From: an uncultured Kordiimonas sp.
GTDB taxonomy: Bacteria; Pseudomonadota; Alphaproteobacteria; Sphingomonadales; Kordiimonadaceae
DNA length: 64,000 bases
Direction: 5' to 3'
NCBI GenBank assembly: GCA_947503625.1
Contig: CANNEK010000002.1
Coordinates: 496,001 to 560,000 of the forward strand
The translations under genes were made by a program, and so were the position numbers. Below are positions 25,318 through 34,437 of this stretch, one piece after another. Numbering within the stretch: the stretch's first letter is position 1; every line of letters begins with the position of its first letter. The notes under the pieces were generated by a model, which worked only from the letters and a program-made list of their open reading frames with translations, made no database searches and had not been told where the DNA came from.

Positions 25318-26106
25318 TTGGCTTCAATGCAGGAAAATCCGGTTCCGGCGGAAACAGCGTGGCACCAAACCAGCAAAGGCAAAAATGCCGGGCCCAGTTT
25401 CATCTGGCTTCATGGTTGGGGCCAGGATATTTCAGCATTTGACCGCCTGTCGGGCTTGCTTGAAGGCAAGGGTCAACACAGGCTTTTTGACCAGCCCGGG
25501 TTTGGTAAAACACCGGTCATTTCCCCCGGTGATGGCACACGCGACTATGCCGAAAAACTCGCTATGCTTCTTGAGGGCACAGGCCCTCATATTTTTGTCG
25601 GGCACAGCTTCGGGGTACGGGTTTCCCTCCAGATGGCCGCTCACCACCCCGAACTTGTGTCGGCGATCGTGGGTATCGCGGGCGCAGGACTACAACGCAA
25701 AAGATCACTTGGTTTCAGGCTGCGCGCCCGCTTCATCCGGCTGTGGGGCAAAGCAACACGTATGATAGACGGATTGTTTGGAACAGGCCTGCGTCAAAAA
25801 TTCGAAAACCGCTTCGGCAGCGCGGATTACCGCAACGCTGGCGAACTCAGGACAACATTGGTCAAAACAGTAACAGAAGACCTGAGCGCCGTTTCAGCAA
25901 AAGCCTCGTGCCCAGCCTGTTTGATTTACGGTGAAAACGATACTGAAACGCCGCCAGAATTTGGGGAGCGGTATCAGAAAATTATGAAGAACGCCGAATT
26001 TCATGTCCTGCCGGGTTATGATCACTGGGATATTTTGACCCGCGGCGCCTATCAATGCGAAGCTGTCATCACTCGATTTCTGGACAAGATAAAGACCCAT
26101 GCCTGA
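25318..26106 (+). CDS. Alpha/beta hydrolase
   Basis: A 262-aa alpha/beta hydrolase. Oxyanion-hole segment WLHGWGQD (30-37), nucleophile elbow GHSFG with Ser97, acid Asp208 (YGENDTE) and His236 (GYDHWD) form a complete triad. There is no signal peptide, so it is cytoplasmic. Start: TTG 25318 has AAAGGG at about 6-nt spacing and lies 2 nt after the ligase stop; ATG 25327 is the alternative. The end overlaps the Mur ligase by 8 nt. Sandwiched between two amide/ester-bond-forming ligases, it may release or proofread their product; this is inference. Confidence 0.88.
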   Translation: MASMQENPVPAETAWHQTSKGKNAGPSFIWLHGWGQDISAFDRLSGLLEGKGQHRLFDQPGFGKTPVISPGDGTRDYAEKLAMLLEGTGPHIFVGHSFGVRVSLQMAAHHPELVSAIVGIAGAGLQRKRSLGFRLRARFIRLWGKATRMIDGLFGTGLRQKFENRFGSADYRNAGELRTTLVKTVTEDLSAVSAKASCPACLIYGENDTETPPEFGERYQKIMKNAEFHVLPGYDHWDILTRGAYQCEAVITRFLDKIKTHA

Positions 26107-27859
26107 CCTGAGCACCATAGATCCCACTCTCGCGACCGCCGCCAGCATCCTTGCGCTTTTCATGCTTTGGTTTGCAGCTGCCCGCGGCGCAGCCTTGATG
26201 ATGTTTTTTCAGCAGGAAGAATACGATAGCCCTCGTTTTCTCAACTGGCTGCGAGAAAAACAGGCATATGACAAAACAGCGAGCCTTTGGTTCGCTGTTG
26301 CCGCCGTTCTTTCTGCCGCCCTGCACAGCGAATTAGCGTCAGGTTTGCTGGAGAGCGCCGCCTACATTATTATTCTTCCATTCCTTTTTGTTCTGGTTGG
26401 CGTTTTACATGGGGCGCTAAAGTCCGCCAGCACCATGAGAGACAATAAAAAACCGCTGGTCAGAACCGAGCGCGTCAAACGTATTTTGCGAGTGTATCAT
26501 TTACTTGTGCTGGCTTTGCTTGTCGTCCTTTTTGCACTGGCAAGTCTGGCACCTGTTGGCTCAAGCTACAGTTTCTCTTATCAGGAAAATGCCGATAGCT
26601 GGATTGACAGACTTGAGTTTCTCAGTCTCAATCACGACTGGCGGCTGGCAGCTTTCACCCTGCTCGCGATTGGCTTTGCTCAGGCCTTGCCATTTCTGAT
26701 TGTCGCAGCCAACAAAATGCTGGAGCCTTTTGAAGAGCGTGTGAAAGCCCGGTTCCGCGCCGAAGCTGTCGAAAAATTCAACAAACTGGCGCCTACTGTC
26801 GTTGCCATCACTGGCTCTTTTGGCAAAACATCCACCAAGCATATTCTCGCCCATATTCTGGACGCTGCTGCGCCAACGCTGGCAACACCCGGCAGCGTGA
26901 ACACTGAAATGGGCATCACCCGTGTTATCCGCGAGCAACTAACACCCGAGCACCAGTATTTTATTGTAGAAATGGGCGCTTATGGCCCGGGTTCGATTGC
27001 ACGCCTTTGTCGATTGACTCCGCCGGATGTTGCACTGATAACAGCGGTTGGAGCGGCTCATTACGAACGCTTCAAAACGCTTGAGACAGTCGCGAAAGCA
27101 AAGTTCGAGATTGCAGAAGCTGTGTTCGCCAATAAAGGTAGGGCGGTTGTCAGTGTTGATGGCATTCCCACTGACCTGCTTGCTGAACGCACCAAGGCCG
27201 TACCCGGAGATTACATAACCGCCGGGAAAAATGGCGCTATTGGTTTGGTCGGTCACACCATCACACCAGACGGCCTTCAAATTGACATTACCGACGGTGA
27301 AGACAAACACACGTTAAAGTCGCCTCTTTTTGGCAACCATCAGGTGGACAATATCCTTATGGCGTCAGCCACAGCGCGGGCTTTGGGTTTGCCGTGGGCC
27401 GCGATCAAAGGGGCGCTGGCTACCGTGCCGCAAATTCGCTACCGGCTTGAGGTTGCGAAAAGTGCCGGTGCGCCGACGCTGGTCAACGATGCCTATAATT
27501 CAAACCCTATCGGCTTTGCTGCAGCACTTGACTGTCTTGATGTCTTGGTGAAACCAAACGGACGCCGTATTCTCGTGACGCCCGGCATGGTGGAACTGGG
27601 CGCTATTCACGACGCAGAGCACGAACGCCTTGGCACGCTTGCCGCCAACCATACGGATATCGTGTGCGTGGTTACCCCGGACCGGATACCAAGCTTCCTC
27701 AAGGGTCTTGAAGCGGCAAATGACGGCTCGACAACTGTCATGACATTTTCAACGCAGGACGCTGCCGAGCAGTGGGTCAAGGCCAACTGGAAACCAGAGG
27801 ACGTTGTGCTTTTCGAAAACAATCTGCCAGACCTTTACGAAGCAGAAGTCCGTTTCTAA
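26099..27859 (+). CDS. Membrane-anchored MurF-like Mur ligase
   Basis: A 586-aa protein. Residues ~1-210 hold about five membrane helices (around 12-36, 60-76, 84-107, 132-152, 182-204). Residues ~228-586 are a Mur ligase: P-loop ITGSFGKTS (237-245), the Glu-containing VEMGAYGPGSI (290-300), KAKFE at the usual modified-Lys region (~333-337), and NDAYNSNP (463-470), the MurF-type motif. Canonical MurF is soluble and ~450-470 aa, so this is a distinct membrane form. It should add an amino acid or dipeptide, perhaps the product of the Ddl-like enzyme, to a lipid-linked or membrane-near acceptor. Overlap with the hydrolase gene shows tight coupling. Confidence 0.83.
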   Translation: MPDLSTIDPTLATAASILALFMLWFAAARGAALMMFFQQEEYDSPRFLNWLREKQAYDKTASLWFAVAAVLSAALHSELASGLLESAAYIIILPFLFVLVGVLHGALKSASTMRDNKKPLVRTERVKRILRVYHLLVLALLVVLFALASLAPVGSSYSFSYQENADSWIDRLEFLSLNHDWRLAAFTLLAIGFAQALPFLIVAANKMLEPFEERVKARFRAEAVEKFNKLAPTVVAITGSFGKTSTKHILAHILDAAAPTLATPGSVNTEMGITRVIREQLTPEHQYFIVEMGAYGPGSIARLCRLTPPDVALITAVGAAHYERFKTLETVAKAKFEIAEAVFANKGRAVVSVDGIPTDLLAERTKAVPGDYITAGKNGAIGLVGHTITPDGLQIDITDGEDKHTLKSPLFGNHQVDNILMASATARALGLPWAAIKGALATVPQIRYRLEVAKSAGAPTLVNDAYNSNPIGFAAALDCLDVLVKPNGRRILVTPGMVELGAIHDAEHERLGTLAANHTDIVCVVTPDRIPSFLKGLEAANDGSTTVMTFSTQDAAEQWVKANWKPEDVVLFENNLPDLYEAEVRF

Positions 27860-27873
27860 CCAACAAGAAGCGC

Positions 27874-28707
27874 TTACTTGGCAACATCAATGCGTTCCAG
27901 ATTGGCACGAGCGGCTTCAGCATCAAGGCCGGCATCCTCAATACTCAACGCTTTCACCCATGCCTTGCGCGCGGCATCCGTGTCGCCTTGCGCATCTTTT
28001 AGATTACCAAGTTCAAGGTAGGCTGATGCATCGTCCGGAAAAGCTTTCAGATAGCGCTCCAGCGCAACCTCTGCCCTGTCGAAATACTCCAGCGCACGGG
28101 CGGCCGATGCGATAAACAGCAGCAGGTCAGTTCGCCGGGGGTTGGCGTCAAGCACCTCCTCAAGTTCACTGAGCGCCAGCGCATAGTCTTCTTCTGCTGC
28201 CGCGATAAAAGCCCGGTCTTCCTTGATGGAAAGCTCAAGGGCGGAATTTTCAGGCACCAGCGCCAGCGCCTGTTCAATCGCAGCCTCGGCGCGTACCAGT
28301 TCGCCGCCTCTCAACCAGGCATTGGCTGCCTGACGAAACGTATCCGCCAGCATGCTGGCGGTCGCCGTTGCGCGGGTGTCACCGCGCACCGGCATACCGC
28401 GACCAATACGCATATCTTCGGCAATGCCTTCAAGCCGAACAGCAGCTTCCGCATACTCTTCACCGTAAAAAAGCCCGAGCGCTTCACAGTGACGGGCCGG
28501 CACGCCGCCACCTGCAAGCTGCCATTCAAGCGCCATGTTAATCCCGCGGTCAGGCGCACTTTCCGCCAGCGCAACACATGTGCTGTAGCGGTTTCCCCCA
28601 TCCTCTTCAGACATCTGCGCTTTTAACGCTGGTGCTATTATCAGCAGGCCCAAAAAAAATAAGGTGGCAGATGCCGTTAAATCAGTATGATTTCGATCAA
28701 ATCTCAT
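27874..28707 (-). CDS. Exported TPR-repeat protein
   Basis: About 277 aa with an N-terminal signal (TLFFLGLLIIAPALKAQ) and tetratricopeptide repeats from residue ~85 on (AANAWLRGGELVRAEAAIEQALALVPENS, YALALSELEEVLDANPRR, AEVALERYLKAFPDDASAYLELG). It is a periplasmic scaffold protein of unknown partner. Start ATG 28707 is chosen because it places the signal normally; a TTG at 28743 is possible. Neither has a clear ribosome site. It converges with the Mur ligase gene with a 14-nt gap and diverges from the SDR gene. Confidence 0.7.
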   Translation of the reverse strand: MRFDRNHTDLTASATLFFLGLLIIAPALKAQMSEEDGGNRYSTCVALAESAPDRGINMALEWQLAGGGVPARHCEALGLFYGEEYAEAAVRLEGIAEDMRIGRGMPVRGDTRATATASMLADTFRQAANAWLRGGELVRAEAAIEQALALVPENSALELSIKEDRAFIAAAEEDYALALSELEEVLDANPRRTDLLLFIASAARALEYFDRAEVALERYLKAFPDDASAYLELGNLKDAQGDTDAARKAWVKALSIEDAGLDAEAARANLERIDVAK

Positions 28708-28756
28708 GCGGCGGACAGTGCGCAAAAGGCGTGGCAATTTCAAGGCGTAAAATCAG

Positions 28757-29647
28757 ATGACAGACACACCCCCTGCCAATCGGCATTTGTTGGTATTTGG
28801 CCCCGGCTATAGCGCTCGGCCTTTTATGGAAAAGGCGCTGGAGGCGCGGTGGCAGGTTTCAGCGACATGGCGACGGGCAGACGCTGCAGACCAACTGAAG
28901 CTTCAAGGCATCAATCCGGTTGAATTTGAGGACAGTACCCTGTCCGGGAACAAACAACTGAAAAACGTCACGCATATTCTGGTCTCCATAGCCCCCAAAG
29001 GAGGCGCCGACCCGGTGCTTCAGGCATTTGAACCATGGATCAGATCGCTCAGGTCACTTGAATGGGCAGGGTACCTTTCCAGCACCAATGTGTACGGCGA
29101 CCATGGCGGGAACTGGGTGGATGAAACGTCGGAAACGAAACCCGGTCTTGACCGCGGCAAGCGCCGGCTTCTCGCTGAGCAGGCATGGACAAAGCTGGGT
29201 AACGCAGAAGGGTTTGCGGTGCATATCTTCAGGCTGGCCGGGATTTATGGGCCGGGCAAGAATGCTATCCGTTCTGTACTGGACGGCAGAGCGCGCCGGG
29301 TGATCAAAGAAGGCCAGGTATTTGGCCGAATTCACCGCGAAGACATTGCAAGTGCGCTTTGGCTTGCCGCCAACTCGAACGTCGGCAGTGATGTTTTCAA
29401 CATTTCCGACGACCTGCCTTCGCCGCCGCAAGACGTGATTGCCGAAGCAGCGCGCCTGTTGGAAGTTGCCGCACCGCCAGAAGTTCCCTACGAAGACGCT
29501 GACCTGAGCCCAATGGGCCGCAGCTTCTATGAAGAAAACAAACGGGTCAGAAACCAGAAAGCAAAAGATGTTCTTGGCTGGGCGCTATTGTACCCGGATT
29601 ACCATCAGGCGTTGCCGAAATTGCTGAAATCAGAACGCGGTGGCTAG
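28757..29647 (+). CDS. SDR-family NAD(P)-binding protein (YeeZ-like)
   Basis: A 296-aa atypical SDR. The dinucleotide loop is VFGPGYSARP (a GxGxxA-type variant), the middle has YLSSTNVYGDHGGNWVDE as the Ser/YGD active region and RLAGIYGPGKNAI, and the end has RIHREDIASALWLA. YeeZ-like proteins are predicted NAD(P)-dependent oxidoreductases or epimerases of unknown substrate. The stop codon shares the palindrome CTAG with the stop of the facing universal stress protein gene. Confidence 0.75.
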   Translation: MTDTPPANRHLLVFGPGYSARPFMEKALEARWQVSATWRRADAADQLKLQGINPVEFEDSTLSGNKQLKNVTHILVSIAPKGGADPVLQAFEPWIRSLRSLEWAGYLSSTNVYGDHGGNWVDETSETKPGLDRGKRRLLAEQAWTKLGNAEGFAVHIFRLAGIYGPGKNAIRSVLDGRARRVIKEGQVFGRIHREDIASALWLAANSNVGSDVFNISDDLPSPPQDVIAEAARLLEVAAPPEVPYEDADLSPMGRSFYEENKRVRNQKAKDVLGWALLYPDYHQALPKLLKSERGG

Positions 29648-30198
29648 GCCATGGCGTCAACTTGATCATAGGTCATGCTACCCGGTATCAGAAAGACCGG
29701 GCAGGGCAAATCGAAGATCGCCGTGCCGGTGAAATAGTCTACGAGCGGGCCGGGCCCGCCATCATCGCCAGCAGCCAGAACCAGGCCAAAAATGTCATCG
29801 CGGGTCTTGATATAATCTACAACCGCTTCTTTGGGGTCCCCTTCAACCACAACCGTTTCAGGTTCCACACCACAATAATCATTCAGTTGCTGGGAAACAC
29901 CAGCGAGCAGTTCTTCCGCCTGCTCGAACGCTTCTTCCCGCATTCTGTCGGCAACCGCCATCCAGTGCTGGAATTCGCCCGGGCGAATACAATGAAAGAG
30001 GATCAGGCCGCCACCTGTAATGTGAACGGCACGCGCCGCCGCAAAGCGAATGGCTACCTTGCATTCAGGCGAGTCGTCGACCACCACCAAAAGTCTCCGG
30101 TGCCGCTTTGCAACCGGCCGGATCGGACCATGAATATCTTCAACCACGCATCTGCCCCCTTCTGAGATCAGCTTGGCAGGCAATTCCTCCTGTGGCAA
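29644..30198 (-). CDS. Universal stress protein family member
   Basis: A 184-aa UspA-fold protein. The core begins RRLLVVVDDSPECKVAIRFAAARA; a long helix (MREEAFEQAEELLAGVSQQL) and VVEGDPKEAVVDYI follow, and it ends with CPVFLIPG. The ATP-binding G-2X-G-9X-G(S/T) motif is degenerate (AAGDDGGPGPLVDYFTGTA), so ATP binding is uncertain. Start: TTG 30198 is the longest frame; GTG 30147, with a GGGGG tract 7 nt upstream, is a good alternative. The gene is 16 nt behind the DUF2333 gene and probably cotranscribed. Confidence 0.8.
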   Translation of the reverse strand: MPQEELPAKLISEGGRCVVEDIHGPIRPVAKRHRRLLVVVDDSPECKVAIRFAAARAVHITGGGLILFHCIRPGEFQHWMAVADRMREEAFEQAEELLAGVSQQLNDYCGVEPETVVVEGDPKEAVVDYIKTRDDIFGLVLAAGDDGGPGPLVDYFTGTAIFDLPCPVFLIPGSMTYDQVDAMA

Positions 30199-30214
30199 GG
30201 CCTGAAATGCTCCG

Positions 30215-31240
30215 CTATTTCAACAGAATATTGCTAACCTCGCGCAGCTGGGTACGGGCACGCAGGAGATAAAACCCCTGCATTGACAAATGGTTAGCGA
30301 TCACGCCGTCAACGGCACCGTTGGTGACAATGAGGGGGTCCAAAGTGGCCGCAGAACTCATGGATTTCAGCAGGTCATCATAAAGCGCCGCGATCTCGCG
30401 GTTTTCAATAACGTCTGAAAAATCCTTTCGAATCGCCCGCAACAATATTGTGTAGGCGTAAACCTGACCTTTCACCTGATAAAACAAATCGTCCGCGCCA
30501 AAATCGGGGACAACACCACCTGCATGGTCACCAATGTAGGTATCAAGCGACGCCGAAGAAGCCCCCAGATCAAGAGCTATCCGGTCAAGGGTGGCCAACA
30601 AATTGTCAGACCTGCGGTCAAACACCGACTGGCCTGTACCAAGTTGCGCATTGTAGGTGTCAAGCTGACCAAGACCCTCACGATAATATTGATCCGATGG
30701 TTTGGTCGGCAGCAGGCTGGTTGACATATCGATGATCCAGCGTTCCGGTTCAATCGAGAGATTGCTTGCGGCTTTTTCCAGATTCTCGTCGACAGAGCTT
30801 GAACCACGGCGGCGACCAAGCTGGTCCCTCAATTCAAATGAAAACCGGGACACAGCGCCCATAATGCCTTTCTGGAAACTCGGTGTATTGTCCAGCCACC
30901 AGCCGGGCAACATAAAGGGGTCATTTGGTGTCCAGTTGTTATGCTCGGTTTCCCTGCGAACCAGATAGGTAACAGCGCTTACTGTCGCCGACCCGCCGGG
31001 AGGGGCAACAGAATCAACGGCGAGTGTATCGTCAATACGATTTACGATCGGCATGCCAATCAGAATATAGGCAAAGAAAGCAATCGGGGTGCCAACCGCG
31101 ACCTTTCGCCATGTGCTGCCTGACACCGTGCGGAGCCAGCCAGCGAGATAGCGCCAGAAGGCGCGAAGAGCACCACCAATCCAGCTAAATAAAGCTGCAA
31201 AGCGCTCTTTTATCCATAGCCAAATTTCACTTGCCACCAC
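30215..31240 (-). CDS. DUF2333 family membrane protein
   Basis: A 341-aa protein with one membrane helix (about residues 47-68, VAVGTPIAFFAYILIGMPIV) after an amphipathic cytoplasmic start, and a large periplasmic part. The sequence matches DUF2333: YLVRRETEHNNWTPNDPFMLPGWWLDNTPSFQKGIMGAVSRF and FYLLRARTQLREVSNILLK. The role is unknown; the family is conserved in alpha- and gammaproteobacteria. Start GTG 31240 (or the next GTG, 31237), with GAGGAG 4-7 nt upstream. Confidence 0.85.
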   Translation of the reverse strand: MVASEIWLWIKERFAALFSWIGGALRAFWRYLAGWLRTVSGSTWRKVAVGTPIAFFAYILIGMPIVNRIDDTLAVDSVAPPGGSATVSAVTYLVRRETEHNNWTPNDPFMLPGWWLDNTPSFQKGIMGAVSRFSFELRDQLGRRRGSSSVDENLEKAASNLSIEPERWIIDMSTSLLPTKPSDQYYREGLGQLDTYNAQLGTGQSVFDRRSDNLLATLDRIALDLGASSASLDTYIGDHAGGVVPDFGADDLFYQVKGQVYAYTILLRAIRKDFSDVIENREIAALYDDLLKSMSSAATLDPLIVTNGAVDGVIANHLSMQGFYLLRARTQLREVSNILLK

Positions 31241-31392
31241 GCGTCTCCTCGTTGGTCGTCGCCACCAGCATTCTTGTTTTCACCGAATATGTGTTGATTT
31301 TGGGAGGCCAAAACAAGGTTTTTGGCAGATTTTACTGCAAAAAAGGAGTCGAACTCGCCAATTATGGAAAAAAACACGGAACAATCTTGCAC

Positions 31393-31408
31393 GCTGACCG
31401 GGGTCAGC
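31393..31408 (+). promoter_or_regulatory. Hairpin before the DUF952-pyrD operon
   Basis: GCTGACC (31393-31399) and GGTCAGC (31402-31408) form a perfect 7-bp stem ending 13 nt before ATG 31422. The ATG has no recognisable Shine-Dalgarno sequence, so the hairpin may influence initiation. Function is inferred only from position. Confidence 0.35.
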
Positions 31409-31421
31409 CTATTCAACTCGC

Positions 31422-31790
31422 ATGACCCGATGGATTTTTAAAATTTTACGCCCTGACGAATTCAAGCTCGCCGAATCCACGTCGGCATACACTGGCTCCA
31501 GTGCTGATTTGCATGACGGTTTCATTCATTTTTCGACATTACAACAAATGCCCGGAACTGTGAGCAAACATTTTGATGACGCGCAGCAAATCCATATTCT
31601 GGCTTTTGACATCGATCTTTGGCGCGATGACGAGTTGAAATGGGAACCGTCACGCGGGGGAGACCTGTTCCCACACCTGTACGATACATTCGATGTAAAA
31701 ACAGCAGCACAAACCTGGTCAATTGACCGCAAAAATGGCGAGCCGTTCGACTTTGATCCAATAGAACGCTGGGTGCTCCGGAATGATTGA
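31422..31790 (+). CDS. DUF952 domain protein
   Basis: A 122-aa protein made entirely of the DUF952 domain: WIFKILRPDEFKLAEST, DGFIHFSTLQQMPGTVSKHF, ILAFDIDLWRDDELKWEPSRGGDLFPHLY. The domain is related in fold to the RNA 2'-phosphotransferase/ADP-ribosyl group, but no function is established for this family. It overlaps pyrD by 8 nt, the usual arrangement in alphaproteobacteria, so it is translated together with pyrimidine synthesis. Confidence 0.85.
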   Translation: MTRWIFKILRPDEFKLAESTSAYTGSSADLHDGFIHFSTLQQMPGTVSKHFDDAQQIHILAFDIDLWRDDELKWEPSRGGDLFPHLYDTFDVKTAAQTWSIDRKNGEPFDFDPIERWVLRND

Positions 31791-32868
31791 TCTTTTTGCC
31801 TTTGCGCGACCCTTTTTTCATGCGCTGGACCCGGAGAAGGCCCACAACCTGACGGTGGCAGCGCTTTCCAAAGGGGTGACCGGCATGTCCAGAAGCCCGA
31901 AACGCTACGAAAACCTGAAAACTACTGTTTTTGGCCTCAATTTCGACAACCCGGTTGGTCTTGCTGCCGGGTTTGATAAAGATGCCGAAGCGCTTGCCGG
32001 TGCACAACGCATGGGTTTCGGGTTTGTGGAAGCCGGTACGGTCACCCCTGAACCACAACCCGGCAACGAACGCCCGCGCCTGTTTCGCCTGAGCGCCGAC
32101 AAAGCCGTGATTAATCGCTTTGGCTTCAACAACAAGGGTTTAGATGCCTTCGCCCGAAAACTGGAAGCGTTTCGACCACCTTACGGCAAGACACGCAGCG
32201 TTGTCGGTGCCAATGTCGGTGCCAACAAGGATGCAACGGACCGTACCGCAGACTATGAAACCTGTATCAGGCGGCTTTATGGGCTAAGTGACTATTTCAC
32301 CGTTAATATCTCAAGCCCCAATACACCGGGGCTTCGGGCGCTTCAGTCGAAGACTGCCCTTGAGGACCTTGTCGACCGGGTGCTTGCGATACGGCAGGAA
32401 AAAATCGCAGCGGGCGCGAAGCGCACCCCAATCCTGGTAAAAATTGCGCCGGACCTTTTGAAGGATGATATCCGGGACATCGCTGACGTCGCACTCGCCT
32501 CCGATATTGACGGCCTGATCGTCAGCAATACCACCATCACCCGGCCCAAAAGCCTGACGTCCGCCGACAAGGGCGAAGCAGGCGGCCTGTCGGGCAAGCC
32601 CCTCTTTGCACCATCCACAGAGATATTGCGCGATATCTATGCTGCCACAGGCGGCAAGGTACCTCTGATAGGTGTCGGCGGGATCGCGTCCGGCCAGGAC
32701 GCCTACGAGAAAATTCGTGCCGGCGCGTCATTGGTGCAGCTCTATTCAGCCCTCGTATACGAAGGTCCAATGCTTGTGGAACGGATCAAAGCGGACTTGG
32801 CGAAAAAGCTAAAGAACGATGGCTATGCCACTATCGCTGACGCTGTCGGCGCAGACACAAAACCTTAA
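31783..32868 (+). CDS. pyrD: Dihydroorotate dehydrogenase (quinone), class 2
   Basis: A 361-aa FMN enzyme oxidising dihydroorotate to orotate with the quinone pool at the inner membrane. The N-terminal ~40 residues (FAFARPFFHALDPEKAHNLTV) form the membrane-contact helices of class 2. The FMN barrel has NPVGLAAGFDKD, GFVEAGTVTPEPQPGN, INRFGFNNKG, catalytic Ser in NISSPNTPGLR, LVKIAPDL, IVSNTT, and GVGGIASGQDA / LVQLYSALVYEGP at the phosphate site. The stop shares the palindrome TTAA with the facing gene's stop. Confidence 0.97.
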   Translation: MIDLFAFARPFFHALDPEKAHNLTVAALSKGVTGMSRSPKRYENLKTTVFGLNFDNPVGLAAGFDKDAEALAGAQRMGFGFVEAGTVTPEPQPGNERPRLFRLSADKAVINRFGFNNKGLDAFARKLEAFRPPYGKTRSVVGANVGANKDATDRTADYETCIRRLYGLSDYFTVNISSPNTPGLRALQSKTALEDLVDRVLAIRQEKIAAGAKRTPILVKIAPDLLKDDIRDIADVALASDIDGLIVSNTTITRPKSLTSADKGEAGGLSGKPLFAPSTEILRDIYAATGGKVPLIGVGGIASGQDAYEKIRAGASLVQLYSALVYEGPMLVERIKADLAKKLKNDGYATIADAVGADTKP

Positions 32869-33788
32869 GCCAGCAAATCAAGGCCTGCTTTTTGAGGCTG
32901 CGCATTTTCAAGCGGTAGTGCGCTCGCAAACGCGGTTTGCGCGATCAGGCTGTCTGACGTTGATAAGGCTGAACCCTGAGCTTCGTCTGCTCCGCTTGCG
33001 GCTTCAGAAATCTGCTCGGAAATCGATGGTGACGAAAACCCTTCGTCCCTAACGGAAGGGTTTTGTGACCCCTCACCGGTCGTCTCGGACAAGCGCGCAT
33101 CTGCTTCTTCAGTTCGTTTAGCGTTCAATTCGGCCTGCGCCGCCCTGATACCTGCTTCAGCCTGCGCAGCAACAGCACGGTCCTGACCGGATGGTTTTGC
33201 GGGGGCAAGCGCAGACCGGCGAACCGTTTCCAGCTTCTGGATGGTTGCTTCGGGGTCACCCGCCACAGTACCAGAATCAATTTGAACCTGGCCTGATACC
33301 GCATAACGAATACCATCAGGGCCCGTCACATATTCATACGTAGGACGACCGGCATAAGCGCCGCCCGTTGCGGCATGCGCAGCTTCATGCGCCCGGACCT
33401 CGCGGTCTATCGCCTGAAGTTCGCGCACATAAGCCTGTTCTTCGTCCGTCAGGCCCGCCGCGTTCACATCCGCGTCTGCAGCTGCAGCCTGTTCAATCGC
33501 TTGCTCGATCCGCTGACTGCTTGCTGATGGAGGACCCGCTCGCGGCGGTTCGGCAACCCGTATTTCCTGCGCAGAAAGGGCTGTGGCTCCGGCTAAACTC
33601 AAGGGACGGCCGGATGACTGCTGATCATCCTGCGGCGTCGCAGATGCGGGCTGCTCCGGAGGTTTCGGCTTTTCGCGCAAGGACCTTGCGGCATCCGGCA
33701 GGTCCGGCTGCAGCTCGCGCGGAATGCTTACGCGGCGAATATTCGGCGGCGCAGCACCAAAGGTCGGCAATATGGACCCACTGCTCAT
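32865..33788 (-). CDS. SprA-related putative metallopeptidase-domain protein
   Basis: A 307-aa protein. Residues ~115-175 match the SprA-related family: LTDEEQAYVRELQAIDREVRAHEAAHAATGG, where HEAAH is an HExxH-type zinc site, then GGAYAGRPTYEYVTGPDGIRYAVSGQVQID. The flanks are low-complexity, rich in Ala, Pro, Ser and Gln (1-110 and 180-307), and look disordered. There is no signal peptide. Whether it cleaves peptide bonds has not been shown for the family as far as I know. It lies behind the ECF sigma operon, 65 nt from the sensor gene, and may belong to it. Confidence 0.78.
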   Translation of the reverse strand: MSSGSILPTFGAAPPNIRRVSIPRELQPDLPDAARSLREKPKPPEQPASATPQDDQQSSGRPLSLAGATALSAQEIRVAEPPRAGPPSASSQRIEQAIEQAAAADADVNAAGLTDEEQAYVRELQAIDREVRAHEAAHAATGGAYAGRPTYEYVTGPDGIRYAVSGQVQIDSGTVAGDPEATIQKLETVRRSALAPAKPSGQDRAVAAQAEAGIRAAQAELNAKRTEEADARLSETTGEGSQNPSVRDEGFSSPSISEQISEAASGADEAQGSALSTSDSLIAQTAFASALPLENAQPQKAGLDLLA

Positions 33789-33853
33789 ACGCTGAATTTA
33801 CCATGTTTTTGCCTGAAAAGTCGAATCGCAACAATCATGGTTGGATTTTTGAT

Positions 33854-34393
33854 TTAAAACCCGCCAGTCGGAGGCGGGCGGCGGTCAGGGCCATCCACCC
33901 CCCTGCGGTCCTTTCGGCGGGGTGGCGGGCCGTCATGTGTGCGCGACCTTGACCGACGGAACAGGTCCTCCGCGACGGCACGCCGGGTCTCGACATCCAG
34001 TGTGGCAACAAATTCAAGAACGATCCGGCGGATTGAAAGATCAGCATCCCTGACAAACTCTTCATGATCACGAAGCAAGCCTTCTAGCTCCTGCATGTCA
34101 ACAGTTTCCGCCATCAAAAGTGCCCGGATGCGCTGTTCATTCTGACGCTGTTGCCTGCTGCGCGCTCTCAGGCTATCCCGATTGTTTTCAAGCAGTGTGC
34201 GTGCAGCCAGCCTCTCTTCTTCCGACAGATACCGGCCCAGTGCCCGCATATTAAGCCCGCCACCCGGGGGCGACCCACCATGGTTCACACCAGGGCCCGA
34301 GACCCTTTTTCCAATGGCAATGCCAATGACAAAAACGTTTACCGCAAGCGACAATGCAAGCGCGGCAACAATCCATTTCATTGCTTTACTCAT
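33854..34393 (-). CDS. Periplasmic heavy-metal-sensor-like protein (Spy/CnrX-like)
   Basis: A 179-aa protein with an N-terminal signal anchor (WIVAALALSLAVNVFVIGIAIG) and a helical periplasmic domain of the Metal_resist / Spy-CnrX group: YLSEEERLAARTLLENNRDSLRARSRQQRQNEQRIRALLMAE, then LEGLLRDHEEFVRDADLSIRRIVLEFVATLD. The C-terminus is Arg/Pro/Asp-rich. It lies directly behind an ECF sigma factor and its likely anti-sigma factor, the same layout as the cnrYXH metal-response systems, so it may sense an envelope signal. No clear metal ligands can be named. Confidence 0.75.
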   Translation of the reverse strand: MSKAMKWIVAALALSLAVNVFVIGIAIGKRVSGPGVNHGGSPPGGGLNMRALGRYLSEEERLAARTLLENNRDSLRARSRQQRQNEQRIRALLMAETVDMQELEGLLRDHEEFVRDADLSIRRIVLEFVATLDVETRRAVAEDLFRRSRSRTHDGPPPRRKDRRGVDGPDRRPPPTGGF

Positions 34394-34437
34394 GCGTCTT
34401 CCAATCCCCGACGTCTGGCGTGTCTATCCCTGTTGCG

